Notes: generated by a model not told the origin, from the letters alone. Counted from the first letter of the stretch, positions 8,182 to 18,248 are shown. The stretch is 64,000 nucleotides of DNA from Pseudonocardia kunmingensis (GCF_006716445.1 NZ_VFPA01000001.1:682001-746000); one strand, 5' to 3'. Translations and numbers: made by a program.

Positions 8182-8552
8182 TCCGCGAGCTCGCGCCGCC
8201 CGCCGAGCGCGGCCGGCTGGAGATCCACCCCGCGGTGCTGCGCAAGGTCGTCGAGCACGCCGCCGACCAGGTGCCGGGCACGCTGCGCCACGAGCGCAGG
8301 CTCGCCGGCATCGACATCGGGGAGGCCGGGGCGAGCGCGCGGATCAGCACCGGCTCCGGCGACCCGGCCGCCGTCGACGTCCGGCTCGAGATCACCCTGC
8401 AGTACCCCGCCTCGGTGCGCACCGTCGTCGACGCCGTGCGCGCGAAGGTGGGCGAGGAGCTCGCCCGCGTCGCCGGGCGCCGCGTCCGGGCAATGACCGT
8501 CACGGTCGCCGGGCTGCGCCCGGCCCGGCCCACCGCAGCCCGGCTGCAGTAG
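8178..8552 (+). CDS. Asp23/Gls24 family protein (second copy)
   Basis: A 124-residue protein starting at GTG 8178, overlapping the small membrane protein's stop. It shows the Asp23 pattern LEIHPAVLRKVVEHAADQVP, VDVRLEITLQYPASVRTVVD and VRAMTVTVAG. It is shorter than the first Asp23 protein of the operon and lacks its N-terminal Thr/Ser extension. The two probably associate as a mixed shell beneath the membrane, by analogy with staphylococcal Asp23. Confidence 0.85.
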   Translation: MIRELAPPAERGRLEIHPAVLRKVVEHAADQVPGTLRHERRLAGIDIGEAGASARISTGSGDPAAVDVRLEITLQYPASVRTVVDAVRAKVGEELARVAGRRVRAMTVTVAGLRPARPTAARLQ

Positions 8553-8562
8553 AGGAGGAGCC

Positions 8563-9102
8563 GTGCGCGTCCTGCTACGGGTGCTCGCCCCGCTGCTCGG
8601 CCTCGCCGTCGCCGGGACGGGGGTGCTGCTGGTGCTCGAGGTCGTCGCCGCCTGGGTGCGCCCCGACACCACGCGCGGCCTCGTGGTGCCCTGGCCGGAC
8701 TGGTACTCCTCGCTCGGGGCGACCACCTGGACCGACACGCCGGTCGCGGGCGTCGCGATCGGCCTCGCGGTCCTCGGGCTGCTGCTGGTGCTCGTCGGAC
8801 TGCTGGCCCGGCGCGCCGACATCGCGGTCGACGGGCCGGCCCCCGAGATCACGGTCACGACGTCGCCGCGCGTGCTCGCCCGCCTCGTAGGGCGCCGCGT
8901 GCGCTCCACCGACGACGTCGCGGCCGCGTCGGTCACCGCGTCCGCGCGCAAGGTGCGGGTGGCCGCGCAGGCCTGGAACGACGCGGGCCCCGAGCTGCGC
9001 GACTCCGTCCGCGGCCGCGTCGACGAGCTGCTCGACGAGCTGCCCCTGCACCGCCGCCCCCGGGTCGCCGTGTCGGTGCAGGACCGGGAGGGACCCCGAT
9101 GA
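8563..9102 (+). CDS. DUF6286 family membrane protein
   Basis: 179 residues starting at GTG, preceded by AGAGGAGGAGCC. The first hydrophobic segment covers residues ~3-30, the second ~63-85 (GVAIGLAVLGLLLVLVGLLA), followed by a cytoplasmic domain with RVLARLVGRRVRSTDDVAAA and VDELLDELPLHRRPRVAVSV. Two-TM proteins of this kind sit beside Asp23 genes in actinobacteria and look like AmaP-type anchors. It overlaps the following gene by 4 bases (9099-9102). Confidence 0.8.
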   Translation: MRVLLRVLAPLLGLAVAGTGVLLVLEVVAAWVRPDTTRGLVVPWPDWYSSLGATTWTDTPVAGVAIGLAVLGLLLVLVGLLARRADIAVDGPAPEITVTTSPRVLARLVGRRVRSTDDVAAASVTASARKVRVAAQAWNDAGPELRDSVRGRVDELLDELPLHRRPRVAVSVQDREGPR

Positions 9103-9764
9103 CCGCCGACCTGCGCAAGGCCGACCTGCAGAAGAGCACCGCGCCGGGCGTCCGTCCGGCCACGTTGCGCCGCAGGGCCCACGCGGCGATCGCCCGCTCG
9201 GCCGCGGGCGACCGCTCGCTCGCCGTGCTGATCGGCACGCTGCTGCTCGTCGCGGGCACCCTGGTCGCGCTGCTGTCCTACGGCGTGTTCGGCGCCGCCC
9301 GCGCCGGGCGGCCGCTGCTGGACCCGATGATCCTCGAGGTGCTGCGCACCCAGCAGTTCGCGGCGCGCCTGGTGGCCGTCGCCGTCGGGCTGCTGCTCGT
9401 GGTGCTCGGGCTGCTGTGGGCGGCCCGGTCCCTGCGCCCGGAACCGCGGCCCGACCTCGTGCTCGACGGGGGCCAGGACACGTCGATCGTCGTCAACGCG
9501 GCCGCCGCGGCCGACGCGGTCGCGATGCAGGCCGGGGAGCTGCCGGGCGTGGGCCGGGTCCGGGCGCGGCTGGTCGGCACCGAGGCCGCGCCCGCGCTGC
9601 GCGTCACGCTGTGGCTGGCCGACGACGCCGACGTCCGCGACGTGCTGGCCCGCCTTGACGGCGAGGTCCTCGCCACCGCGCGCAGCTCGCTCGGCCTCAC
9701 CGCGCTGCCCGCCGCCGTCCGGCTCGAGCTGGACTCCGCCCCCGCGGGGCCACGCGTCGCCTGA
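9099..9764 (+). CDS. AmaP-like alkaline-shock membrane anchor
   Basis: 221 residues with a basic N-terminus, two hydrophobic segments (residues ~47-67 VLIGTLLLVAGTLVALLS and ~90-110 AVAVGLLLVVLGLLWAAR), then a cytoplasmic domain of about 100 residues with VNAAAAADAVAMQAGELPG and LRVTLWLADDADVRDVLARL. This matches the topology of AmaP, which recruits Asp23 to the membrane. It is the last gene of the cassette; the next gene begins 68 bases later with its own lipoprotein signal. Confidence 0.8.
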   Translation: MTADLRKADLQKSTAPGVRPATLRRRAHAAIARSAAGDRSLAVLIGTLLLVAGTLVALLSYGVFGAARAGRPLLDPMILEVLRTQQFAARLVAVAVGLLLVVLGLLWAARSLRPEPRPDLVLDGGQDTSIVVNAAAAADAVAMQAGELPGVGRVRARLVGTEAAPALRVTLWLADDADVRDVLARLDGEVLATARSSLGLTALPAAVRLELDSAPAGPRVA

Positions 9765-9832
9765 CCCGTTCACGGGCGCCACACCGGCGGTGCGGCAGGC
9801 TGGTCGGTGGACCAGCACGACCGGGAGGGCAC

Positions 9833-11425
9833 GTGGCACGACCACCGCGTCATGCGGTCACGGGTGCCCTGCCCCGCCTGACCGCGTTCCTGTGCCTGGC
9901 CGCGCTGCTCGCGGGCTGCACCGTCGGGCCCTCGCAGCGGCCACCGGTGGCGGTGCTCGGCGAGAACGTGCCCGCGGCCCCGCCGACGCCACCCGCCCCC
10001 ACCCCGGCACCGGCGCTGCCCGCCCCCGAGCCGCAGCAGGCGAGCATCCCGTTCTTCGAGTGCACCGAGGACACCCTCGTCACCCTCGTCGAGCCGGTAC
10101 CCGCCGACCGCAACCTGCAGGTGGACTGCGGCGAGCTCACCGTCCCCGCCGACCCCGACCAGCCCGGCCTCGGCGCGGTCACCCTCAACGTGATCCGCGT
10201 CGGCACGGCCGGAGCGCCCGAGGACCGGCCCCCGCTGCTCGTGCTCGGCGACAGCACCCAGGAGCCGTCCACCCGCCACGCCGCGATCCTGGGCGGGCAG
10301 GTCGACCCCGCCCTGCTGGAGCGCTACACGCTGATCGGCCTCGACCGCCGGGGCGCGGGGCTGGACATCCTCGACTGCGCCCCCGACGACGCCCGCGCCG
10401 CCCTCGTCGACGCCGACCTCACCGCCACCAGCGACGCCCAGCTCGCGCTGCTGCTCGAACGCGCCCGCGCCGTCGTGCAGGAGTGCAACCTCACCCTCGA
10501 CAGCGGGCTCGGCAGCTACCGCACGGCCGCGAGCGCGGCCGACGTCGAACTGCTGCGCGCGGCGCTCGGGGTGGACCGGCTGTCAGCCGTCGGAGTGGGC
10601 GACGGGGCCGCGGCGCTGGCCTCCTGGGCCCGGACCTCGCCGGGCTCGGTCGGGCGGCTGGTGCTCGACGGCCCCCCGCACCCCGCCCTGGACGAGCCCG
10701 ACATCACCGACGCGCGCGCAGGCGCCGCCGAGGCCGCGCTGGGCGCGTTCGGCGTCGCGTGCACGGCGACACCCGGCTGCCCCCTGGGCGCCGATCCCCG
10801 GGCCACCGTCACGGCGTTGCTCGAACAGCTCGAGCGCCAACCCCTCCTCGCCGCCGACGGGCGCAGGCTCACCGCGGGCGCCACCGTCACCGCACTGCTC
10901 GCCGGACTGGGCGAGCCCCGTCGGTGGCCCGGGCTCGCGGCGGCCCTGGCCGCGGCGGGCGCGGGTGACCCGCTCCCCCTCCTCACGATCCTGGAACCGC
11001 TGACCGGCCCGCGCGGGCTGTTCGACGGCATGCTCGCCACCAGCTGCAACGACAGCCAGCGCCGGCTCGCCCCGGGCGAGATCGCCGACATCGCCGAACG
11101 CTGGGACACCGCCTACCCGGTGTTCGGCAGCACGTTCGCCATGCGGCTGCTGGCCTGCGCGCCCTGGCCGACGGGACGCGCCGCGCCCGTCGTCGGGCAG
11201 GCCGAGGGCGCGCCCCCGATCCTCGTCATCGGCACCGCCGCCGACCCCCGCGGCGCCCTCGACGGATCGCGCCGCACCGCCGACTCCCTGGCCACCGCCC
11301 GCTTCCTCGGCTGGCAGGGCGCCGGCACCGGCGCCTACCCGCGCACCTCCTGCGTGCGGCGGATGGTGGACGCGATGCTGGTGGAGGGTCTGGTGCCGGA
11401 GTCCGGCACCCTCTGCCCGCCCTGA
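9833..11425 (+). CDS. Lipoprotein alpha/beta hydrolase, catalytic residues missing
   Basis: 530-residue protein of the tripeptidyl-aminopeptidase/SCO7095-like family. It is exported and lipid-anchored: a basic start, a hydrophobic core and lipobox LLAGC (cysteine near residue 28), then a Pro/Ala linker. The hydrolase fold is recognisable, but the nucleophile elbow reads VGVGDGAA where the family has G-x-S-x-G, and the C-terminal GGGHG histidine motif reads GAGTGAYP. The aspartate loop survives as VIGTAADPR. The end (CVRRMVDAMLVEGLVPESGTLC) is standard for the family. It is probably a binding or structural pseudoenzyme. GTG start. Confidence 0.85.
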   Translation: MARPPRHAVTGALPRLTAFLCLAALLAGCTVGPSQRPPVAVLGENVPAAPPTPPAPTPAPALPAPEPQQASIPFFECTEDTLVTLVEPVPADRNLQVDCGELTVPADPDQPGLGAVTLNVIRVGTAGAPEDRPPLLVLGDSTQEPSTRHAAILGGQVDPALLERYTLIGLDRRGAGLDILDCAPDDARAALVDADLTATSDAQLALLLERARAVVQECNLTLDSGLGSYRTAASAADVELLRAALGVDRLSAVGVGDGAAALASWARTSPGSVGRLVLDGPPHPALDEPDITDARAGAAEAALGAFGVACTATPGCPLGADPRATVTALLEQLERQPLLAADGRRLTAGATVTALLAGLGEPRRWPGLAAALAAAGAGDPLPLLTILEPLTGPRGLFDGMLATSCNDSQRRLAPGEIADIAERWDTAYPVFGSTFAMRLLACAPWPTGRAAPVVGQAEGAPPILVIGTAADPRGALDGSRRTADSLATARFLGWQGAGTGAYPRTSCVRRMVDAMLVEGLVPESGTLCPP

Positions 11426-11456
11426 CGACCGGCGGCGGGCGCGAGGCTCCCACCGG

Positions 11457-11503
11457 ACGAACGGCACTCTCGTCGGTACCTAGCCGACGAAAGTGCCGTT
11501 CGT
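11457..11503. terminator. Hairpin repeat family A, copy 2
   Basis: Arms ACGAACGGCACTCTCGTCGG (11457-11476) and CCGACGAAAGTGCCGTTCGT (11484-11503) differ by one base pair. The hairpin sits between two converging genes (stops at 11425 and 11525), as a bidirectional terminator would. The following CATGCGAATCCCG also matches the sequence after copy 1. Confidence 0.75.
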
Positions 11504-11524
11504 CATGCGAATCCCGTCAGCGCA

Positions 11525-14416
11525 CTAGCAGTAGTGCTCCTGGGCGAGCTCGACGACGTCGCCGGCCTGGTTCCGGTCCACGTCCGGCAGGACGGCCGGC
11601 ACCGAGCGCTCGAGCTGGGTCTCGTCGGCGCCCTGGTCCAGTTGCGAGCAGATCGCCGCGGCCGCCTCCGTCTCGGCCTGACCGCTGCGGCTGGTCGGGA
11701 CGTCGGCGTCGCGGAGGGCCGTGAGGTAGGCGATGGCCTCCGCGCTCTCCGGGTCGATCCCCGGCTGCGCCACGGCGGGCGGTTCGACCGGCGGGGGCAC
11801 GGCCGCCGCCGTCACGGCGGCGGGCGCCGGGTCCGCGCCGGTGGCCGTCAGGGTCGCGACGACCCCGGCCACGGCGAGCACGACGGCCACCGCGCCACCC
11901 GCGAGCACGGACCGGCGGCTCAGCCATCCGCGGCGCGGGGCGGCGTCGGTCTCCTCTCCGCCACCGGGCTCGGCGCGACCGGTGTCCCGCGCGTGCTCGG
12001 CGTCGACCTCGTCCTCGCGAGCGTCCGCCTCGGCGGGCAGCGGTGGCGCGACCGTCGTGGCCTCCGCGGCCGAAGGCGGCTCCGGCGGGCGGGCGCGACC
12101 CGGTGCACGCAGGGCGCGCAGCCCCGACATCACCTCGGTGACCTCGGCGTCACCCTCGTCACGCGGGCTGCCGGCGCGGTGGGCGGCCCGGCCGCGCGGC
12201 GCCCCGGGCGGGGAGCCGTCGTCCGGCCGCGCACCGCGAGGCGGTGGCCCGGCCAGGCGCACCGGCGGCCGCGCGGCCTGCGGACGAACGGGGGCCGCCA
12301 CCAGCGGGACCGCCTGTGTCGGCGACTCGGCCGGGTCCGGACCGGCCGGCCCGGGGCCCGCCGGGGCGGGGCCGGAGGGATCAGGGCCCTCGAGATCGGG
12401 ACCCTCGAGATCGGGACCGGCGAGATCGGGGCCCGCCAGATCGGATCCGGCGGGGTCGGGCCCGGCGACGTCCCCCGGGCCGACCTGTCGGTCCGCCGGG
12501 TCCGCACCGCCCGCGTCGGCGATCGCGCGCGCTTCCGCCGCGGCTGCGGCCTCGGCGTCCTCCGCCGCCCGCGCCGCCGCCTCCGCGGCCGCCTCGGCCT
12601 CGTCCGCCGCCCGTGCCGCCGCCGCGATGGCCGCGGACGCGCGTTCCGCCGCGGCCGCCGCGGCGGCTTCGGCTGCCGCGGCCGCCTGCTCGGTGGCGCG
12701 ACGGCGGGCGCGGTACTCCTCCAGCCGAGGCGTGGAACCGCCGGTCTCGGGCCCTCGCGCCACCGCCGGCAGATCACGGTCCCGGGACTCGGCACCGCCG
12801 TCCCTGGGCACGACGTCGAGCACGGTGGTCGGGTCGGGACCCAGGTCGTCGGGAGCGTCGAGGGCCTCGGAGCCGCCGCTCCCGTGCGGAACCCGGCGGG
12901 CCGGACCCCATGCAGGGGTGCCACCGCTCGGGCGCCGCTCGACGGTCACCTCTCCGAACGGAGCACGCACGTCCAACCCGCCGCCCAGCCCGTCGCGCCG
13001 GGAGGCGGCGGGACCGTCGCGCCGGTCGAACCGCGTGTGTTCGCGGGGCACGTCGGCCTGCGAGCCGAAGCCGAGCGGATCGCGATCACGCGGGTCCCGG
13101 TCGGGCAGGACCCGGTCGGCCGGACCACGGTCCGGGCCCCCCGGCGCGTGCCCGTTGGTGCGCCCGTACCACGGGTCCCAGTCACGGAGGTCCCGCTCAC
13201 GAAGATCCCGGTCACGCAGGTCCCGCTCACGCGGGTCCCAGTCACGAAGGTCCCGCTCACGAACTTCCCGATCACGCGGGTCCCAGTCACGCAAGTCCCG
13301 GTCACGAACGTCCCGGTCACGAACGTCCGGGTCACGCAAGTCCGGCTCACGAACGTCCGGGTCGCGCGGGTCGCGCGGGTCGCGGTGACCGTCGTCGAGG
13401 TCCCGGTCGTGCAGGTCGGAGTCGTGCAGGTCGGAGTCGTCCAGGTCGGAGTCCCGCGGGCTCGGGCCGAAGGCGCGGACGCCGTCCTCGTCCGGCGCCG
13501 CACGCCCGGACAGGCTGCTGCCGAGGAGGTCGGTGCCGCGATGGTCGGCGCCGCGATGGTCGGTGGCACGGGTGCCGAGGAGGTCGAGGCCACGCGCGGC
13601 GGCGGTCCAGGCCTCGTCGTCCCATGCGTCGTCGTCGCGTCGACCCGCATCGTGCGGACCGTCCCCGTTCCGCCGGTCGGCGTCACGCGCGTCCGCCGCC
13701 CGCATGTCCGCACCGTCCGGGGAGCCGTCATCCAGGGAGTCGTCATCCGGGGACACGTCACCAGGAGGCGTGTCGCCCGGGTCCCCGATCCGCGGCTCCC
13801 CGTCCTGCGGGTCGGCGGCACCTCGGTCCTCGTCCCGCAGGTCGCCGTCCGGCCCGTGGACCTCCGGCCTGCCGCGGTCGGGCTCGTCGCCGTCCGGGCC
13901 CCCGAGGCCGCGGGAGTCCCGGTCCTCCGCCCCGCGCTCCGGGTCCTCGGCACGCTCGTCGTTCCCGCTGCCCTCGAGCAGGCCGGCGGCAACCCCGGGG
14001 ACCCAGCCGGTGGACGCGTGGCCGGCGCCGTCGTCCGGGTCGGGGCCCGCGGCGCCGTTGCGGGTGCCGGCGACGAGGTCGTCGAAGATCGTGAACCCCG
14101 GGCGGGTGGGCGATGCGGCGCCGGACGCGGCCTCGGGCACGGTGCTCACCGCGTCGTCGGGGTCCGGGGCCGCGACGTCCCGCTCACCGGGCTCGGGCCG
14201 GCGGTCCGGGCCCCACAGTTCGGGGATGTCGTGCGCCGCGGGCGGTTCACCCCATCCCCAGTCGAAGACCTGCTCGTCCGCGGCCAGCAGCCGGTCCACG
14301 AGCGACCGGTCGTCGGTCGTGGGCCGCTCCGTCCGCTCGGGCCTGCGACCCCCCGGGTCGTCGGCCACGGCGTGCCGGGCTGCACCGTCACGCCCACCCA
14401 CCGCCTCACCGGCCAT
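11525..14416 (-). CDS. Large low-complexity membrane protein with C-terminal DUF732-like domain
   Basis: 963 residues from ATG 14416 (GGGAG upstream). The first ~830 residues look disordered and cytoplasmic. They include an acidic start, a charged array of about 19 five-residue units of the type D-x-D-L-R (residues ~320-415), an Ala-rich coiled-coil-like stretch (EAEAAAEAAARAAEDAEAAA near 600-640) and a second five-residue array AGPDL/EGPDL (near 650-695). One transmembrane segment follows (SVLAGGAVAVVLAVAGVVAT, ~832-851). The exported ~80-residue tail resembles mycobacterial DUF732: AIAYLTALRDADVP, AAAAICSQLDQG and VVELAQEHYC, with paired cysteines. No function is known. Confidence 0.75.
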   Translation of the reverse strand: MAGEAVGGRDGAARHAVADDPGGRRPERTERPTTDDRSLVDRLLAADEQVFDWGWGEPPAAHDIPELWGPDRRPEPGERDVAAPDPDDAVSTVPEAASGAASPTRPGFTIFDDLVAGTRNGAAGPDPDDGAGHASTGWVPGVAAGLLEGSGNDERAEDPERGAEDRDSRGLGGPDGDEPDRGRPEVHGPDGDLRDEDRGAADPQDGEPRIGDPGDTPPGDVSPDDDSLDDGSPDGADMRAADARDADRRNGDGPHDAGRRDDDAWDDEAWTAAARGLDLLGTRATDHRGADHRGTDLLGSSLSGRAAPDEDGVRAFGPSPRDSDLDDSDLHDSDLHDRDLDDGHRDPRDPRDPDVREPDLRDPDVRDRDVRDRDLRDWDPRDREVRERDLRDWDPRERDLRDRDLRERDLRDWDPWYGRTNGHAPGGPDRGPADRVLPDRDPRDRDPLGFGSQADVPREHTRFDRRDGPAASRRDGLGGGLDVRAPFGEVTVERRPSGGTPAWGPARRVPHGSGGSEALDAPDDLGPDPTTVLDVVPRDGGAESRDRDLPAVARGPETGGSTPRLEEYRARRRATEQAAAAAEAAAAAAAERASAAIAAAARAADEAEAAAEAAARAAEDAEAAAAAEARAIADAGGADPADRQVGPGDVAGPDPAGSDLAGPDLAGPDLEGPDLEGPDPSGPAPAGPGPAGPDPAESPTQAVPLVAAPVRPQAARPPVRLAGPPPRGARPDDGSPPGAPRGRAAHRAGSPRDEGDAEVTEVMSGLRALRAPGRARPPEPPSAAEATTVAPPLPAEADAREDEVDAEHARDTGRAEPGGGEETDAAPRRGWLSRRSVLAGGAVAVVLAVAGVVATLTATGADPAPAAVTAAAVPPPVEPPAVAQPGIDPESAEAIAYLTALRDADVPTSRSGQAETEAAAAICSQLDQGADETQLERSVPAVLPDVDRNQAGDVVELAQEHYC
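12330..12470 (-). repeat. In-gene 15-bp repeat array encoding GPDL pentads
   Basis: Imperfect 15-base repeats on the minus strand encode AGPDL, AGPDL, EGPDL, EGPDP, SGPAP, AGPGP and AGPDP in succession. They lie inside the DUF732-like gene and have the same five-residue period as its charged array, though the composition differs. Confidence 0.75.
13170..13455 (-). repeat. In-gene 15-bp repeat array encoding D-x-D-L-R pentads
   Basis: About 19 consecutive 15-base units encode five-residue repeats such as DRDLR, ERDLR, DWDPR, DPDVR and DSDLH. The position that is small (A/S/C) in true pentapeptide-repeat proteins is R, W, P or S here. A beta-helix is therefore unlikely, and a flexible charged rod is more plausible. 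Confidence 0.85.
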
Positions 14417-14673
14417 CGCGCGCTCCCGTCGTCCGAGACATCGTCGACACTCATCGGGCTGCCGTGACCTGTACAACGAGCAGGTGTCGACGAGGGAGCG
14501 GTCAGACGCGTCACGGCGCCCGCGTGAGTGAGTTCGCTCACAGCACGTCTTCCGCAGGTCCGGTTTCCGGCCCCCGCCGGAGCCGCCCGGTACCCCGGTC
14601 GGGTCGGTCCCCGCCGCCGGCTGCCCCGTTCGGTAGCAGAGAATACACCCGTCCGGGTCACGGGTCCGCGGCC

Positions 14674-15885
14674 TCACCCGCGGACCGGCAACGCGATCTC
14701 CAGGGCGTGCCTGCGGACGTGGTCGAGCGCGGCCTTGACCGCGCCGAGCGCCACGATCTCACCGCCGAGCCGGGAGGCGAGCACCCGTGGCCTGGCGTCG
14801 TCGAAGTAGAGGGGCAGTTCGCGGGTGACGATGTCGACGATCGGCCCGCACGAGTCCGCCACCCCGCCCGCGATCACGACCTGCTCGGTGTCCACGATGC
14901 TCGCGACCGTGGCGACGACGCGCGCCATCCGCTGCCCCACGCGCCCGACCACGGCGGCGGCGAGCGGGTCGCCGTCCCGGGCGGCGGCGAAGACGGCCTC
15001 CGCGTCGACGGCCGCCGGGTCGAGGGCACCCAGCACCGACCCGGCGCCGCCCGGGCCGGCCAACGCGGCCCGCGCGCCGTCGCGCGCGAGTGCCGCGATG
15101 CCGGCCGCCGAGCCGACGCCCTCGACGAGGCCCAGGTAGCGCATCTCCCCCGCACCGCCGTGCGCCCCGCGCAGCAGCCGCCCGTCGTCGACGATGCCGG
15201 CACCGAGCCGCTCCCCCGCGAGCAGCGTCACGTGGCTGCGCACACCCCTCCCGTGCCCGCGCCACCCCTCGGCGAGCGCGGCGAGGTTGGCGTCGTTGTC
15301 GACGAGCACCGTCCACCCGTGGCGCCCGGCGAGGTGCTCGGCGAGCGCGGGGTTCATGCGGTCCCAGTACTCGTTGCCGCCGAACGCGGTACGGCTCGCG
15401 CCGGCGACCGGCGCCGGGACGCCGACGGTGACCGCGAGGACGGCGGGCGCGGGGGCCGGCACCGCGGCCAGCGCCTCGAGGACGGTCCGGGAGACGATCT
15501 CCTGCCGCTCGGTGGACCGGGACCGGCCGCCCCCCGTCCCGCGGGTGGCGCGACCGCGCACGTCGCCGCGCAGGTCGGTGACGGTGGCGCTCACGCGGTG
15601 CTGCCCCGCGTCCACCCCGACGACGACGCCGGCGCGGGGCGCGAACGCGTAGCGCCGGGCCGGCCTCCCCTTCCGGTAGCCGCCGTGCTCGCGCTGGTTC
15701 GCGACCTCGTGCACCCAGCCGCGCGCGATGAGCTCCTCGCAGACGTCGTGCACGGTGGCGCGGGAGAGCCCGGTGGCCGCGATCAGGTCCGACCCGGTGA
15801 CCGCGTCGGCGTCCCACACGTGCTCGAGGACCACCCGCGCGTTGGCCTCGCGCACCCATCGCGACGACGTGGGGATCGCCTCCAT
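14674..15885 (-). CDS. ROK family transcriptional regulator
   Basis: 403 residues, a usual length for NagC/XylR-type ROK repressors. The N-terminal winged helix (residues ~15-60) carries TGSDLIAATGLSRATVHDVC, and the sugar-kinase-fold domain has VVVGVDAGQHRVSATVTD, VLVDNDANLAALAEG and GERLGAGIVDDGRLLRGAHG. The cysteine-rich zinc motif of canonical ROK proteins is absent, which occurs in part of the family. It is divergent from an alpha-glucosidase gene across ~80 bases and is the likely local repressor responding to a glucoside or its product. Confidence 0.9.
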   Translation of the reverse strand: MEAIPTSSRWVREANARVVLEHVWDADAVTGSDLIAATGLSRATVHDVCEELIARGWVHEVANQREHGGYRKGRPARRYAFAPRAGVVVGVDAGQHRVSATVTDLRGDVRGRATRGTGGGRSRSTERQEIVSRTVLEALAAVPAPAPAVLAVTVGVPAPVAGASRTAFGGNEYWDRMNPALAEHLAGRHGWTVLVDNDANLAALAEGWRGHGRGVRSHVTLLAGERLGAGIVDDGRLLRGAHGGAGEMRYLGLVEGVGSAAGIAALARDGARAALAGPGGAGSVLGALDPAAVDAEAVFAAARDGDPLAAAVVGRVGQRMARVVATVASIVDTEQVVIAGGVADSCGPIVDIVTRELPLYFDDARPRVLASRLGGEIVALGAVKAALDHVRRHALEIALPVRG

Positions 15886-15904
15886 GCGCTCCTTGACCTC
15901 CTCC

Positions 15905-15958
15905 CGGCGACCGGCCTAGCTTAAGACCAGAGAGTTTATTTAATCGCTACACAAAAGG
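15905..15958. promoter_or_regulatory. AT-rich divergent promoter region, probable ROK operator
   Basis: The stretch TTAAGACCAGAGAGTTTATT and the bases after it are strikingly AT-rich for this genome. It sits between the ROK gene and the alpha-glucosidase GTG, and the ribosome-binding AAAGGAGGG ends it. The symmetry TTAA...TTTAA suggests an operator, but no clear dyad is proven. Confidence 0.4.
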
Positions 15959-15965
15959 AGGGCTC

Positions 15966-17606
<1,641 letters not shown>

Positions 17607-17630
17607 GCACCGCCGGCACACCGACTTCCG

Positions 17631-17664
17631 CGCCGGCACACCGACTGCAGTCGGTGTGCCGGCG
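17631..17664. terminator. Perfect 34-bp palindrome, hairpin family B copy 1
   Basis: The two halves CGCCGGCACACCGACTG and CAGTCGGTGTGCCGGCG are exact reverse complements. Further half-sites flank it (CCGGCACACCGACTT from 17612, TCGGTGTGCG from about 17671). It lies between converging stops at 17606 and 17700, as a bidirectional terminator would. A related composite lies at 30159-30224. Confidence 0.75.
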
Positions 17665-17699
17665 CCACTATCGGTGTGCGAGGCCTCGCACGGCGCTCG

Positions 17700-18248
17700 T
17701 CAGCCCACGTCCGCTCGGTGCGGCGGCTGGGGACGCAGGCCGTCGAGCATCACCGTGGTGACCGGGTCGCCGGGCGTCGCCCCCGGCCGGCAGGCCACCA
17801 CGCTGAACAGCGCGAGGATGTCCGCTGTCGTGAGGTCGGCGCGGATGCTGCCCTCGGCGCGCCCCCGTCCGATCACCTGTGTGAGCAGGGCGTCGCTCTC
17901 CGCGGCGAGCGCCTCGAGCCGGTCCGAGGACGGCAGCTCCTCGGTGATCTTCTTGGCGAGCGCGAGCGGGAGGCCCGCGGCGTGGTGGGTGATGTCGCGC
18001 AGCACCTCCCACGCACTCGCCCCACCCCCGGCGGCACCCCGGACGAACTCCACGAGCTCGGCGGCCGCGTCCGCGGCGATCTCACCCGCCAGCGCACGGC
18101 GGTCCGGGAAGTGGCGGTAGAGCGTCCCGACACCGAGCCCGGCGGATCGGGCGATGTCCTCCATCGAGGCGGCCGGCCCGCACGCGGCGAACCGCTCCAG
18201 CGCGGCGGCGACGATCCGCTCGCGGTTGCGGCGCGCGTCCGCTCGCAT
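17700..18248 (-). CDS. TetR family transcriptional regulator
   Basis: 182 residues from ATG 18248, preceded by GGTGAGGAGGCGGCG. The DNA-binding domain covers residues ~8-50: RERIVAAALERFAACGP, MEDIARSAGLGVGTLYRHFP, a clean TetR helix-turn-helix. The C-terminal ligand domain (TTADILALFSVVACRPG) resembles regulators of small flavin-dependent oxidoreductase genes. It is divergent from the LLM oxidoreductase gene across 94 bases containing inverted repeats, so it probably represses that gene and itself. Confidence 0.9.
   Translation of the reverse strand: MRADARRNRERIVAAALERFAACGPAASMEDIARSAGLGVGTLYRHFPDRRALAGEIAADAAAELVEFVRGAAGGGASAWEVLRDITHHAAGLPLALAKKITEELPSSDRLEALAAESDALLTQVIGRGRAEGSIRADLTTADILALFSVVACRPGATPGDPVTTVMLDGLRPQPPHRADVG

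Noticed and set aside
13170..13455. Possible CRISPR array from the regular 15-base repeats
   Set aside because: Units are contiguous without spacers, imperfect and in frame with the protein. No cas gene is near.
13170..13455. True pentapeptide-repeat (beta-helix, DNA-gyrase-protection type) domain
   Set aside because: The inward small residue at position i-2 is R, W, P or S and the central L alternates with P and V, so the packing of the beta-helix would fail.
11534..14467. 977-codon open frame on the plus strand opposite the DUF732-like gene, rich in V-T-x-V-P repeats
   Set aside because: It is the complement of the 15-bp repeats and GC-rich codons of the minus-strand gene. It has no ribosome site or known domain, while the minus strand has a transmembrane segment and a recognisable C-terminal domain.
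14417..14673. Small gene in the 257-base gap between the ROK gene and the DUF732-like gene
   Set aside because: Open frames there are short, lack ribosome sites and domains, and are extensions of neighbouring frames.
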